Assembly (NCBI RefSeq): GCF_003290185.1
Contig: NZ_QNFY01000008.1
Location: 210,223 to 274,222 of the forward strand
Origin: Chryseobacterium lathyri
Lineage (GTDB): Bacteria; Bacteroidota; Bacteroidia; Flavobacteriales; Weeksellaceae
Reading direction: 5' to 3'
DNA: 64,000 nucleotides
Each line of letters opens with the position of its first letter. Position 1 is the stretch's first letter. Shown here piece after piece: positions 27,922 to 36,221 of the stretch. The position numbers and the translations under genes were made by a program. Under the pieces are notes generated by a model. It did not search any database. It was not told where the DNA came from and was given only the letters and a program-made list of their open reading frames with translations.

Positions 27922-28650
27922 ATGAATACACATCAAAATAAATCGATAGAATTTGAAGATCTTGGTATAAAAGAATATCAGCCTGCCTGGGATTATCAGG
28001 AAAGCCTGATGAAAAACATCATTGATACCAAGATAAAAAACCGTGATTTGCCTGCAGAACAACACATCACGACTCCAAATCACCTGTTATTGGTAGAGCA
28101 TCCTCATGTTTATACATTAGGAAAAAGCGGTCATGAAGAAAATATGCTTGCGGGTATTGACAAACTGAAGGAAATAGATGCTACTTTCGTGAAAGTGAAC
28201 CGTGGCGGAGATATTACTTATCATGGATACGGACAGATCGTTGGTTACCCGATTTTGGATCTTGAAAACTTTTTTACAGATATTCATTTGTATATGAGAA
28301 ATCTCGAAGAGGTGATCATCCGGGCCATTGGTGAATTCGGTATTAAAGGTGAGCGTTCGCCGGGAGAAACCGGTGTATGGCTGGATGTGGGAAAACCTTA
28401 TGCCAGAAAGATCTGCGCGATGGGTGTAAAAGCCTCGCGATGGGTTACCCTTCATGGTTTCGCATTGAATGTGAATACGGATATGCGGTATTTTGAATAC
28501 ATTATTCCATGTGGTATTAAAGACAAGCAGGTGACTTCTGTAAAAAGAGAGCTTGAAAGAGAACTTTCACCTGAAGAAATGGAAGACCTGAAAGGAAAGA
28601 TCAGAAAGCACTTTGCAGAAGTTTTCGGAGCTGAACTTGTCCATAAATAA
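27922..28650 (+). CDS. lipB: Octanoyl-[ACP]:protein N-octanoyltransferase
   Basis: About 242 residues from ATG 27922 (MNTHQNKSIEFEDLGIKEYQ); the frame is open eight codons further upstream. Signatures are LLVEHPHVYTLGKSG, the conserved RGGDITYHGYGQIVGYPI, and KICAMGVKASRWVTLHGFAL, with the catalytic Lys just before, and IIPCGI with the conserved Cys. It transfers octanoate from ACP to lipoyl domains in the first step of lipoate synthesis. Ends in the terminator at 28671-28698. Confidence 0.95.
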   Translation: MNTHQNKSIEFEDLGIKEYQPAWDYQESLMKNIIDTKIKNRDLPAEQHITTPNHLLLVEHPHVYTLGKSGHEENMLAGIDKLKEIDATFVKVNRGGDITYHGYGQIVGYPILDLENFFTDIHLYMRNLEEVIIRAIGEFGIKGERSPGETGVWLDVGKPYARKICAMGVKASRWVTLHGFALNVNTDMRYFEYIIPCGIKDKQVTSVKRELERELSPEEMEDLKGKIRKHFAEVFGAELVHK

Positions 28651-28670
28651 TAAAAATTTTACCAGAAATA

Positions 28671-28704
28671 AAACCGGCCGTAATTCTACAGTCGGTTTTT
28701 TTAT
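28671..28704 (+). terminator. Intrinsic terminator after lipB
   Basis: AAACCGGC (28671-28678) pairs with GTCGGTTT (28691-28698) with one G-U, followed by seven T counting the arm end. Confidence 0.75.
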
Positions 28705-28828
28705 TTACAGATGAATCATTATTCTAAATTCTAACGTTTTTTATTTCAAAGTTTTCTGATCCTGTATTATTTTAAAACTTATTTTTGGTTTCTTATAATA
28801 TCAAACCAAGCCCAAACTTTTAAGTCCA

Positions 28829-29875
28829 ATGAAACCAGTTATCAGAATCTTCTGCGTTACAGCATTTCTTTTTTCTGCATCCGTATCGTATGCCCAAAGC
28901 AAAGATGACTATGCCAGACGCATTGACAGTTTAATACAATCTCCAACTTCTCCCAGGCCATTTAACGGGGTCGTTCTGATCACGCAAAACGGAAAAATAA
29001 AATACTCAAAAGCCTATGGTTTCGAGGACAGCCGGACGAAAGTTCCTTTGAAAATAGATGACCAGTTTGAGATCATGTCCAATACCAAACAGATCACTTC
29101 TGTATTAGTATTAAAACAATTTGAAAAAGGAAAAGTAGATCTGCAGGCTCCGATTAAAAAATATCTTCCTTCCCTGACACAGCCATGGGCGGATTCGGTT
29201 ACTGTTCATCAGCTCTTAAATCACACCCATGGAATTGTTGATTTAGAAAAGCCTTTACTGTTTAAGCCCGGTACAGAATTCAAATATGGAAATCTGTCTA
29301 ATATTCTTTTAGGAAAGATCGTTGAAAAGACTTCTGGTAAATCCTATATCCGGCAGGCTACTGATCTGTTCAAAGAACTTCATCTGAAAAACACATTCTG
29401 CTATTCTAAAGATAACCGCAGAAATCTTGTTTCGGGACATATGAATAAGGATAATAATTTTACTCCTGTTGAGAATTCATTTATTACCAATGAAAATATG
29501 CCTGCTGACGGTGTGATTACCACAGCAGAAGATATGGCAGCCTGGAATTCACTTCTTCATAAGGGGAAAATTCTGAGCTCTAAAAGTTATAAGCTCATGA
29601 CTACACCTTCCACATTGTCACAACACGATGTGTTTGGAAAAGAAAAATCCGGTTACGGTTATAATATGCGTATTGTGAAATATAATGGCATTCCTTATTT
29701 GGGACATACAGGTCTTGGTGATGGTTTCGCATCTCTGAATGTCTATGTTCCCGGCTCCGATGTAAGCATTATTGTTATGGAAAATCAAATGAGTGAAGAC
29801 AGTAATTTATATTATTATCAGGAAGCACTGATCAGAAATATTGTTCTGGAAAGCAGCCTGATCAAAAAGAAATAA
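28829..29875 (+). CDS. Exported serine hydrolase, beta-lactamase/penicillin-binding-protein-like
   Basis: 348 residues with signal peptide ending SVSYAQ. The class C beta-lactamase-like fold shows the catalytic SNTK (Ser84-Lys87, SxxK), YGN (Tyr153, YxN) and HTG (His293, the K/H-T-G box). It probably hydrolyses peptides, esters or amides in the periplasm, and no specific substrate can be given. Clinical AmpC residues beyond these three boxes were not seen, so beta-lactam resistance should not be assumed. Its transcript has its own terminator. Confidence 0.85.
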   Translation: MKPVIRIFCVTAFLFSASVSYAQSKDDYARRIDSLIQSPTSPRPFNGVVLITQNGKIKYSKAYGFEDSRTKVPLKIDDQFEIMSNTKQITSVLVLKQFEKGKVDLQAPIKKYLPSLTQPWADSVTVHQLLNHTHGIVDLEKPLLFKPGTEFKYGNLSNILLGKIVEKTSGKSYIRQATDLFKELHLKNTFCYSKDNRRNLVSGHMNKDNNFTPVENSFITNENMPADGVITTAEDMAAWNSLLHKGKILSSKSYKLMTTPSTLSQHDVFGKEKSGYGYNMRIVKYNGIPYLGHTGLGDGFASLNVYVPGSDVSIIVMENQMSEDSNLYYYQEALIRNIVLESSLIKKK

Positions 29876-29895
29876 TTAATTTTTAAAATAAAATC

Positions 29896-29925
29896 ATCCC
29901 GCTCATTCTACTGTGCGGGATTTTC
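29896..29925 (+). terminator. Terminator after the serine hydrolase gene
   Basis: ATCCCGC (29896-29902) and GCGGGAT (29915-29921) form a seven-base stem followed by TTTTC. Confidence 0.65.
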
Positions 29926-30045
29926 AATTTTTATGACTATCGGAATTGTTTTTATATATTGATAATGAAAACCCACTCAAACACCCTTAAACACAGATAT
30001 AATTCAAACTTATGTTAAAATAATTAACATTTTATTGAAAAATAG

Positions 30046-30076
30046 TTTGCTGGTATTTTATTTTTATTTACTTTTA
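30046..30076 (+). promoter_or_regulatory. Possible promoter of the protein-glutaminase gene
   Basis: TTTG at 30046-30049 and TACTTTTA at 30069-30076 match -33 and, with one mismatch, -7 (TANNTTTG), with 19 bases between. It lies about 90 bases before the start codon. The surrounding gap 29876-30168 holds only this and the terminator of the upstream gene. Confidence 0.4.
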
Positions 30077-30168
30077 ATATCACAATAAAGTGAACTATTT
30101 TATAATAGATTCAGCTCAAAAGATGACACACCAAAAACTTAGAGCAATATATTACTAACCACCAAACT

Positions 30169-31131
30169 ATGAGAATTATGAGAAATTTTTTGTTATCAAT
30201 GATGGTATTTGTGACAGCCCTGTCACTGAATTCCTGTACAGACTCCAGCGCAGAACAGCAGATGAGTCAGAATGAAACCAGCAACAAAAACCTGACGGAT
30301 CTGGGAAAAACAGTTCCGGTAGGGATAGACGACGAGAACGGTACCCTGAAAGTATCATTCATTGTTACGGCCCAATTCTATACGATAACGCCTACGAAAG
30401 AAAATGAAAAGTACATCAGCCTGATCAGGGAAGCGGTAAAAAATGAAGCTCCAATCCAGGTTTTTATCAAGCCTAACACGCATGAAATTGCGAAAGTAGA
30501 AAAAGGAAGTGAGGAGGATATCCGCTTTTTCAAATCTGCTTATACCAAAGAGGTTAAAAGTGAAACGAACAAATTAACAAGTGTTCTTCCCAATGTAGCA
30601 ACATTAAACAGCATGTTTGCCCTGATCAAAAACCAGGCTTGCGGTACTTCTACAGCCTCTTCACCATGCATTACATTCAGATACCCGGTAGACGGATGCT
30701 ATGCCAGAGCTCACAAAATGAGACAGATCCTGATCAATAACGGCTACGACTGTGAGAAGCAGTTTGTATACGGAAACTTAAAAGCCTCTACAGGTACTTG
30801 TTGTGTAGCATGGAGCTATCATGTTGCAATCCTTGTAAGCTATAAAAATGCATCGGGTGTTACAGAAAAAAGAATCATAGATCCTTCCCTTTTCCCTAGC
30901 GGACCTGTTACGGATACGGCATGGAGAAATGCATGTATCAACACCAGCTGTGGATCTGCATCGGTTTCTTCTTACGCGAATACAGCAGGAAATGTGTATT
31001 ACAGAAGTCCTACCAATTCTTATCTGTATGACAATAATTTAGTGAACACGAATTGCGTCCTGACGATATTCTCACCATATTCCGGATGCTCACCATCACC
31101 GGCTCCAAGTGTTGCAAGCTGTGGATTCTAA
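30169..31131 (+). CDS. Protein-glutaminase precursor (protein-deamidating enzyme)
   Basis: 320 residues. Residues 136-320 match, from memory, the mature protein-glutaminase of Chryseobacterium proteolyticum almost residue for residue. Matching stretches include FRYPVDGCYARAHKMRQIL, CEKQFVYGNLKASTGTCC and RIIDPSLFPSGPVTDTAWRN. The 135-residue prepro part (lipoprotein-like or ordinary signal, then a propeptide) and the 185-residue mature part equal the published layout, supporting ATG 30169 over the internal ATG 30178. The catalytic triad is Cys177-His218-Asp238. The enzyme deamidates glutamine side chains in proteins, releasing ammonia; the propeptide keeps it inactive until cleaved outside. 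Multiple Cys pairs suggest disulfides. A 10-bp hairpin follows. Confidence 0.95.
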   Translation: MRIMRNFLLSMMVFVTALSLNSCTDSSAEQQMSQNETSNKNLTDLGKTVPVGIDDENGTLKVSFIVTAQFYTITPTKENEKYISLIREAVKNEAPIQVFIKPNTHEIAKVEKGSEEDIRFFKSAYTKEVKSETNKLTSVLPNVATLNSMFALIKNQACGTSTASSPCITFRYPVDGCYARAHKMRQILINNGYDCEKQFVYGNLKASTGTCCVAWSYHVAILVSYKNASGVTEKRIIDPSLFPSGPVTDTAWRNACINTSCGSASVSSYANTAGNVYYRSPTNSYLYDNNLVNTNCVLTIFSPYSGCSPSPAPSVASCGF

Positions 31132-31142
31132 TTAACATAAAC

Positions 31143-31180
31143 GCTTCTGCCATTTTTTATCATAACTTAGTGGCAGAAGC
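31143..31180 (+). terminator. Hairpin between protein-glutaminase and the downstream lipoprotein gene
   Basis: GCTTCTGCCA (31143-31152) pairs perfectly with TGGCAGAAGC (31171-31180). It lacks a strong T run, so it may be a partial terminator or an RNA-stability element, with some transcripts continuing into 31201. Confidence 0.5.
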
Positions 31181-31200
31181 TGTTTGCCAAATATTTTTTT

Positions 31201-31512
31201 ATGAAAATCTGGACTTATATACTAATAATATTATTTATGATCACATCCTGTTCCGGCAGCTCAAGTTCACAGAACCTGACCTGGTATAATAATTCAGTGA
31301 TCACCAATGTAACTGAAGACCCTGAAAAACCGGAAGAGTTCACCCGTATATCCATCGGAATAAGCCCACAGATTTTTTACTTGTCTAAAAAAGGAGCCAA
31401 TTATAAAGCGCTTCTTGAAAAAACAAACCAAAGCCATAAAAGAGGAAAAGCTTATAATATAGGTATTGAAAATAATACGAATATTATAAAACAAATCAAT
31501 GAAATTCCATAA
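31201..31512 (+). CDS. Small lipoprotein downstream of protein-glutaminase
   Basis: 103 residues: MKIWTYILIILFMITSC is a lipoprotein signal, and the remainder is a small polar domain (VITNVTEDPEKPEEFTRISI). No family recognised. Its position 69 bases after the deamidase gene, with a bidirectional terminator behind it, suggests a shared transcript. A role in anchoring or in self-protection against the deamidase is speculation. Confidence 0.65.
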   Translation: MKIWTYILIILFMITSCSGSSSSQNLTWYNNSVITNVTEDPEKPEEFTRISIGISPQIFYLSKKGANYKALLEKTNQSHKRGKAYNIGIENNTNIIKQINEIP

Positions 31513-31578
31513 TAGATTTCCTTTCTGCAAAAATAATGTACTTAAAAATTGACTGAACAACATTAAATGATTTCCTTC

Positions 31579-31606
31579 AAATCCCCATCACTGATGATGG
31601 GGATTT
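31579..31606. terminator. Bidirectional terminator between lipoprotein and SDR genes
   Basis: AAATCCCCATCA (31579-31590) and TGATGGGGATTT (31595-31606) are perfect 12-base arms with a four-base loop, in the gap of the convergent genes. Confidence 0.8.
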
Positions 31607-31610
31607 CCAT

Positions 31611-32363
31611 TTATCGTATCACTGAAATTCCAGCATCTACCTTAATTTCTGTTCCATGAATGTAAGAAGCCTCTTCTGAAGCCAGGAACAGAACTGTATT
31701 CGCAATCTCTTCCGGCTCTCCCTGCCTTTTAAAAGGGATAGTGGGAATAATATCGTGAACGGCACTTTCAATCTGTTCTGCATTCAAACCTGTATTATTA
31801 AAAATATTGGTTTTGATATGTCCCGGACTGACCCCGTTGACCCGTATTCCTCTTTCCGTAAGCTCCACAGCGAAGGTCTTAATAAAAGACTGCACCGCTG
31901 ATTTAGCAGCAGAATAAATTGAAAAATTAGGCATTGCAATCTCAGTGGCCACAGAAGTATTGAAAATGACTGAGCTTCCTTTGTCCATTAAAGGTAATAG
32001 TTGCTGTACCGTAAAGAAAGAACCTTTTACAAGCACGTTGAAAAGCTCATCAAAATGACCTTCATCCACATGCTCAATGGGAAAAAACTTTCCATAACCT
32101 GCATTAACGAAAAGCATATCGATAGTTTCTGCATATTTTCTTATCTCCTGTTGCAGATTCATAAGGTCTTTCATATTTCCTGCATCAGAAACAATCCCGG
32201 ATGCTTGATCGCCCAGTTTGGTTAATGCTTTGCTAACCGTTTCTTCGCTTCGGCCTGTGATAATGGCACGTCCTCCTTCACCAATGAACTGCTGTGCTGT
32301 TGCGAATCCCATTCCATTAGTTCCTCCTGTGATCAGGGCTGTTTTGTTTTTAAATCTCTGCAT
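31611..32363 (-). CDS. Short-chain dehydrogenase/reductase
   Basis: About 250 residues from ATG 32363 (MQRFKNKTALITGGTNGMG). The upstream 12 codons in frame look non-coding. Cofactor motif TGGTNGMG, NAGYG and the catalytic YSAAK with Ser in FNTSVATE mark an NAD(P)-dependent SDR. GRSEE after strand 2 suggests NADPH preference. The substrate cannot be read from sequence. It faces away from the nitroreductase-ohr operon, with which it shares the intergenic region holding the palindrome. Confidence 0.88.
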   Translation of the reverse strand: MQRFKNKTALITGGTNGMGFATAQQFIGEGGRAIITGRSEETVSKALTKLGDQASGIVSDAGNMKDLMNLQQEIRKYAETIDMLFVNAGYGKFFPIEHVDEGHFDELFNVLVKGSFFTVQQLLPLMDKGSSVIFNTSVATEIAMPNFSIYSAAKSAVQSFIKTFAVELTERGIRVNGVSPGHIKTNIFNNTGLNAEQIESAVHDIIPTIPFKRQGEPEEIANTVLFLASEEASYIHGTEIKVDAGISVIR

Positions 32364-32507
32364 TGTTTTTTTATTATAAATTCTCCTGCAAAGTTTCAAA
32401 TAAAGAGTTTCATAAAAAATCCGATTCTTGTTGAAACAGAGAAACCAGGCTTGATTTTACTGTATTAATTTGTTTTTTCTAAAATTGGCATCAATTAAAT
32501 CTATCAA

Positions 32508-32531
32508 AATTAAATTGTGCACAATTTAATT
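32508..32531. promoter_or_regulatory. Perfect 24-bp palindromic operator, probable OhrR site
   Basis: Twelve-base arms meet at GTGCAC (32517-32522); 32508-32531 is a perfect palindrome made of ATTAAATTGT and its complement. AT-rich TACAAATT/AATTGT palindromes are typical of OhrR/MarR peroxide repressors. It overlaps the -33 element of the promoter below, so binding would block transcription of the nitroreductase-ohrR-ohr operon and possibly the divergent SDR. Confidence 0.8.
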
Positions 32532-32544
32532 AATCCTACATTTG
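32515..32544 (+). promoter_or_regulatory. Promoter of the nitroreductase-ohrR-ohr operon
   Basis: TTG at 32515-32517 and TACATTTG at 32537-32544 with 19 bases between fit the Bacteroidota -33/-7 consensus exactly. Confidence 0.7.
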
Positions 32545-32612
32545 TATCAGAATTTAATCACCACCTTTAAAAGTGATGAAAACACAAAAAGTATAAATTT
32601 AAAATAATAGCA

Positions 32613-33245
32613 ATGTCATTAATAGAAGACTTACAATGGAGACATGCCGTAAAAGCATATGATCCTTCAAAAAAAGTAACAGAAAAAGATCTTAACACTA
32701 TTTTAGAAGCGGCAAGACTGGCTCCCACTTCATCAGGGCTGCAGCCATTCCGCGTTATCGTTGTAGAAAATCAGGAATTAAAAGAAAAGATGGTACAGGG
32801 TGCCCTAAACCCTGAAGTAATGAGAGACAGTTCCCATGTTTTAGTATTTGCTGCCTGGGACAGTTATTCTAACGAAAAAATCGATAAGGTTTACGATTAT
32901 CACACCGATGTAAGAGATTTGCCAAGAGGTCGTTTCGGAAGCTATACTGATAAGATTAAAGAAATGTACGGAGCTCAGACTTCCGCAGAACATTTTGCCC
33001 ATACTGCACGCCAGACTTATATTGCACTTGGCTTAGCTATGGCTCAGGCTGCAGAATTAAAGATCGATAGTACCCCTGCAGAAGGATTCAGTAATGAAAT
33101 AGTGGATGAAATTCTTGGATTAAAAGAACTAGGATTAAAAAGTGTCAGCCTTTTATACCTTGGTTACAGGGATGAAGAAAAGGACTGGCTATCCACAATG
33201 AAAAAAGTAAGAGTTCCTATGGAGGAATTCATCATCAAAAAGTAA
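32613..33245 (+). CDS. NAD(P)H-dependent nitroreductase-family oxidoreductase
   Basis: 210 residues, NfsB-like flavoenzyme: RHAVKAYDPSKKV at the N-terminus, ARLAPTSSGLQPFRVIVV (FMN-phosphate region), and HTARQTYIALGLAMAQAAEL followed by GFSNEIVDEILGL and LLYLGYRDEEKDW. It reduces quinones, nitro compounds or similar electrophiles. First gene of the peroxide-responsive operon, so probably induced by organic hydroperoxides. Confidence 0.9.
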   Translation: MSLIEDLQWRHAVKAYDPSKKVTEKDLNTILEAARLAPTSSGLQPFRVIVVENQELKEKMVQGALNPEVMRDSSHVLVFAAWDSYSNEKIDKVYDYHTDVRDLPRGRFGSYTDKIKEMYGAQTSAEHFAHTARQTYIALGLAMAQAAELKIDSTPAEGFSNEIVDEILGLKELGLKSVSLLYLGYRDEEKDWLSTMKKVRVPMEEFIIKK

Positions 33246-33276
33246 TATATTTATTACCACTCTCAAGTTCAGCTTT

Positions 33277-33714
33277 ATGGAAAATTCAAAATCACTACAA
33301 TTAGAAAACCAGATCTGCTTTCCGCTTTATGTTATTGCCAAGGAGATCACAGGACTTTACCGTCCATTTCTTGACGAAATCGATATTACGTATCCGCAGT
33401 ATCTGGTGATGATGGTATTATGGGAGAATGATGGTCTTGCAGTGAACCATATCGGAGAGAAACTGTTTCTGGACAGCGGAACTTTAACGCCTCTTCTGAA
33501 AAGGCTTGAGAGTAAGGGAATCATTTCCAGAAAGAGAAAAAAAGAGGATGAAAGAGTAGTTGAAGTATTTTTAACCGAAGCCGGAAAACAACTACAACAG
33601 AAAGCCTGTGAAATTCCCGGAAAAATACAGACTAAAATCGGGGTAGAAACAGAAGATCTGCTCCATCTCAAAGAAATCATCTTAAAAATATTAAACAAAA
33701 TAGAAAATAAATGA
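33277..33714 (+). CDS. ohrR: MarR-family organic hydroperoxide regulator
   Basis: 145 residues. The N-terminal LENQICFPLYVIAKEITGLY carries Cys14, the redox-sensing cysteine position of OhrR proteins. The winged helix has NHIGEKLFLDSGTLTPLLKRLESKGII and RKKEDERVVEVFLTEAG. Oxidised OhrR releases DNA. Its stop overlaps ohr by four bases. It probably acts on the palindrome at 32508-32531. Confidence 0.9.
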   Translation: MENSKSLQLENQICFPLYVIAKEITGLYRPFLDEIDITYPQYLVMMVLWENDGLAVNHIGEKLFLDSGTLTPLLKRLESKGIISRKRKKEDERVVEVFLTEAGKQLQQKACEIPGKIQTKIGVETEDLLHLKEIILKILNKIENK

Positions 33715-34133
33715 AAACATTATATACAACCAAAGTAACAGCTCAAGGCGGAAGAAACGGTCATGTAAAAAGTGAAAACGGAGTTTTGGACCTTGAGGTA
33801 AGAATGCCTAAAGCTTTAGGTGGCGGCAATGATGACTTCGCTAATCCTGAAATGCTTTTTGCAGCCGGATATTCAGCCTGTTTTGACAGCGCTCTTAACA
33901 GGGTGATCAGCCTTTCAAAGGTGAAAACCGGTGAAACAACAGTTACAGCACAGATCAGTTTAGGTCAGCTGGAAAACGGAGGATTTGGTTTGGCTGCTGA
34001 ACTGGATGTGAATATTCCGGGAGTTTCTATTGAAGAAGCACAAGAATTAACTGAAAAAGCGCACCAGATTTGCCCATATTCTAATGCGACGAGAGGTAAT
34101 ATGGAGGTGAAGCTTTCGGTGACGAATAACTAA
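33711..34133 (+). CDS. ohr: Organic hydroperoxide resistance protein
   Basis: 140 residues of the Ohr/OsmC family: LYTTKVTAQGGRNGHVKS, the first catalytic Cys in GYSACFDSALNRV and the second in ICPYSNATRGNMEV. It reduces organic hydroperoxides to alcohols with lipoyl or thiol reductants. Co-translated with ohrR through an ATGA overlap, and ends at the terminator at 34152-34185. Confidence 0.95.
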   Translation: MKTLYTTKVTAQGGRNGHVKSENGVLDLEVRMPKALGGGNDDFANPEMLFAAGYSACFDSALNRVISLSKVKTGETTVTAQISLGQLENGGFGLAAELDVNIPGVSIEEAQELTEKAHQICPYSNATRGNMEVKLSVTNN

Positions 34134-34151
34134 GATTAGTTTCTTTTTTAT

Positions 34152-34185
34152 AAAAAAATCTGTTTCTTTGGAGGCAGATTTTTTT
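34152..34185 (+). terminator. Terminator of the nitroreductase-ohrR-ohr operon
   Basis: AAAAAAATCTG (34152-34162) pairs with CAGATTTTTTT (34175-34185), which supplies its own T tract. Confidence 0.8.
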
Positions 34186-34248
34186 ATTTACCAATGGCAA
34201 CCAACCCAATAAGCGTAGAAGCATTAACAGAAATAATATACAAATAGT

Positions 34249-34971
34249 ATGGATAGTAATTTTTTAATTATTTTTCTATTAGCTCTGTGTATTTTATTAA
34301 TTAAATACTACACTCCAAAAATAAAGGGATTAATTGGTGAGAATAAAGCCTCGAAAGCTTTAAAAAGGCTCAACAATGAAAAATACATTGTTCTGAATAA
34401 TATTGAATTAAATATTAAAGGCTCCACTTCACAAATAGATCACATCATTGTTTCAGATTACGGGATATTTGTTATTGAAACTAAGAACTACAAAGGCTGG
34501 ATTTTAGGCTATGAAAAAGACAAATTCTGGACTCAGGCTATTTATAAATACAGACGTAAGTTTTACAACCCTATTTTACAAAACCAAGGACATATTTATG
34601 CTTTAAAACATGTATTGAAAAATTATAAATATCTGAGATATTATTCAATAATTACCTTTACAAAAAGAGCAACGCTTAAAACCAAAACATATACCGATGT
34701 TGTTTATATAAACAGGTTAGTCAGAACAATAAAAAAATATGATTCGTATTATATTAACGAACACACTAAGAATGAAATTGTTGCAATAATTCTAACGGCA
34801 AAAACAAACAGCCGAAATAAAGATAAAAAACTCCAGGTTAATTCTGGTATGAATAAAAATACCTTATGCCCGAATTGTGGTGGAAATCTTATTGAGAGAA
34901 ATGGTCAATATGGAACTTTTCTGGGCTGTAATAATTTTCCCAGATGTAAGTATACGAGAAATAAAAAGTAA
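34249..34971 (+). CDS. NERD-domain protein with C-terminal topoisomerase-type zinc ribbon
   Basis: 240 residues: one N-terminal membrane helix (residues 4-20) and a NERD nuclease-related domain (about 28-150). The NERD domain contains GENKASKALKRL, STSQIDHIIVSDYGIFVIET with the Asp-Glu-Lys-like nuclease positions, and KNYKGWI. It ends in a zf-C4_Topoisom ribbon (CPNCGG then GCNNFPRC, four Cys). The combination suggests membrane-linked DNA binding or cleavage. The coding region is AT-richer than its neighbours. Confidence 0.82.
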   Translation: MDSNFLIIFLLALCILLIKYYTPKIKGLIGENKASKALKRLNNEKYIVLNNIELNIKGSTSQIDHIIVSDYGIFVIETKNYKGWILGYEKDKFWTQAIYKYRRKFYNPILQNQGHIYALKHVLKNYKYLRYYSIITFTKRATLKTKTYTDVVYINRLVRTIKKYDSYYINEHTKNEIVAIILTAKTNSRNKDKKLQVNSGMNKNTLCPNCGGNLIERNGQYGTFLGCNNFPRCKYTRNKK

Positions 34972-35012
34972 CAATTCTATTAAAACTGTATTGTAAAAAT
35001 GAATAGTCATTT

Positions 35013-35573
35013 ATGAAAACCCTTAAACGAACATTCAAAATATTTATTACCATTCTGCTTTTATGGTTATGTGGACATTTGATTTATATAATTGTTGACG
35101 GTTTGACAGACAAAAATATGCACGCAGATATTGCTGTGGTTTTAGGCAATACAGTCAATGAAGACGGAACACTTTCAGAAAGACTTGAAAAACGCATGGA
35201 ATGTGGACTTAATCTTTATCGTTATGGACGAGTGAAAAAAATATTAGTCAGTGGCGGACTTGGAAAAGAAGGATTTTACGAAGGTGACAAAATGAAAGGG
35301 TATTTAATTAAAAACAAAGTACCTGACAGCGTTATAATTGTCGACAATTTTGGCAACAACACACTTGCAACCGTGAACAACACCCTTAAATTAAAAGACA
35401 GTTTACATTTTCAAAGTTTAATTGTCGTTTCTCAATATTTTCATTTGACAAGAACTAAAATGTTATTCAGAAAGCAACATTTTGAAAATGTAAGCAGTGT
35501 AAGTCCTCAATATTTTGAATTGAGAGACATATATTCGTTATTGAGAGAATTTGTGGCTTATTATATAGGATAA
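35013..35573 (+). CDS. YdcF-family (DUF218) protein
   Basis: 186 residues with an N-terminal membrane anchor. AVVLGNTVNEDGTLSERLEKRM, ILVSGGLGKEGFYEGDKM and VDNFGNNTLATVNNT, then SQYFHLTRTKMLF are the DUF218 core, seen in ElyC/SanA/YdcF envelope proteins. The role in envelope metabolism is only general. It ends 18 bases before the convergent deformylase-like gene. Confidence 0.85.
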   Translation: MKTLKRTFKIFITILLLWLCGHLIYIIVDGLTDKNMHADIAVVLGNTVNEDGTLSERLEKRMECGLNLYRYGRVKKILVSGGLGKEGFYEGDKMKGYLIKNKVPDSVIIVDNFGNNTLATVNNTLKLKDSLHFQSLIVVSQYFHLTRTKMLFRKQHFENVSSVSPQYFELRDIYSLLREFVAYYIG

Positions 35574-35591
35574 GATATTACAAATGACAAA

Positions 35592-36221
35592 TTATCTCGT
35601 TGTAGAATCACTCCTTTTAAAAGCATCCACCTTTTTATAAGAATCATTTTTCTCCTTTTCTTTTTTATCAGAAATCAGGATTCCGAAAAGATGGTCGATT
35701 TCATGCTGGAAAATCACAGCCGTAAAACCTTCTACAATCTCGGAATATTTCTGTCCTTTCAGATCAACATACTCTAACTGGATCACTTTGCTTCTGTAAA
35801 ACTGATCTCTGAATTCTGGAATGGATAAATCTCCTTCCGGGCCGAGATTCTGTAATTCTGATCTCCACACAATCACAGGATTGATAAAGTATTCCAGAGG
35901 ATTTCCTTCTTTATCAAAACGCTGTACCCAGATCACTTTTCTGTTGATCCCGACCTGTGGCGCCGCAATTCCCACTCCACCGTCTGTTGATAAAAGAGAT
36001 TCTTTCATTCTCTTGACCAAAGTTGCGGTATTGGAATCAACCGGATCAATTTCTGTTGAAAGACTTAATAAGGTTTTATGCTGATGAGAATCTGTAGTCT
36101 GATAAATCGGTAATGCTGTAGTAATATCTCCCTGATTAATAATTGAGGTTTCGTTTGAAGTCAATTTTTGAGCATTCATGAAGCCGATAAAAAAGATAAA
36201 CAGAAAAGATATTTTTTTCAT
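35592..36221 (-). CDS. Exported peptide-deformylase-like protein with a replaced metal ligand
   Basis: 209 residues with a signal peptide ending FMNAQ. The fold of peptide deformylase is clear: GVGIAAPQVG (residues 82-91, motif 1), the motif-2 region PEGDLSIP, and QHEIDHLFG (His173, His177, Glu174; motif 3). In motif 2 the normal Cys ligand of EGCLS is Asp131. Deformylase removes formyl from new proteins in the cytoplasm; an exported version cannot do that and may be a zinc-dependent hydrolase or be inactive. The roughly 35 residues after the signal are unusual for the family. Confidence 0.8.
   Translation of the reverse strand: MKKISFLFIFFIGFMNAQKLTSNETSIINQGDITTALPIYQTTDSHQHKTLLSLSTEIDPVDSNTATLVKRMKESLLSTDGGVGIAAPQVGINRKVIWVQRFDKEGNPLEYFINPVIVWRSELQNLGPEGDLSIPEFRDQFYRSKVIQLEYVDLKGQKYSEIVEGFTAVIFQHEIDHLFGILISDKKEKEKNDSYKKVDAFKRSDSTTR

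Noticed and set aside
28829..29875. Chromosomal AmpC-type resistance gene
   Set aside because: Only generic SxxK, YxN and HTG boxes are present; these occur in many esterase or peptidase-like relatives.
34249..35573. Defence island (NERD protein with YdcF-like neighbour)
   Set aside because: NERD alone is not evidence of a defence system, and the neighbour is an envelope-type protein.
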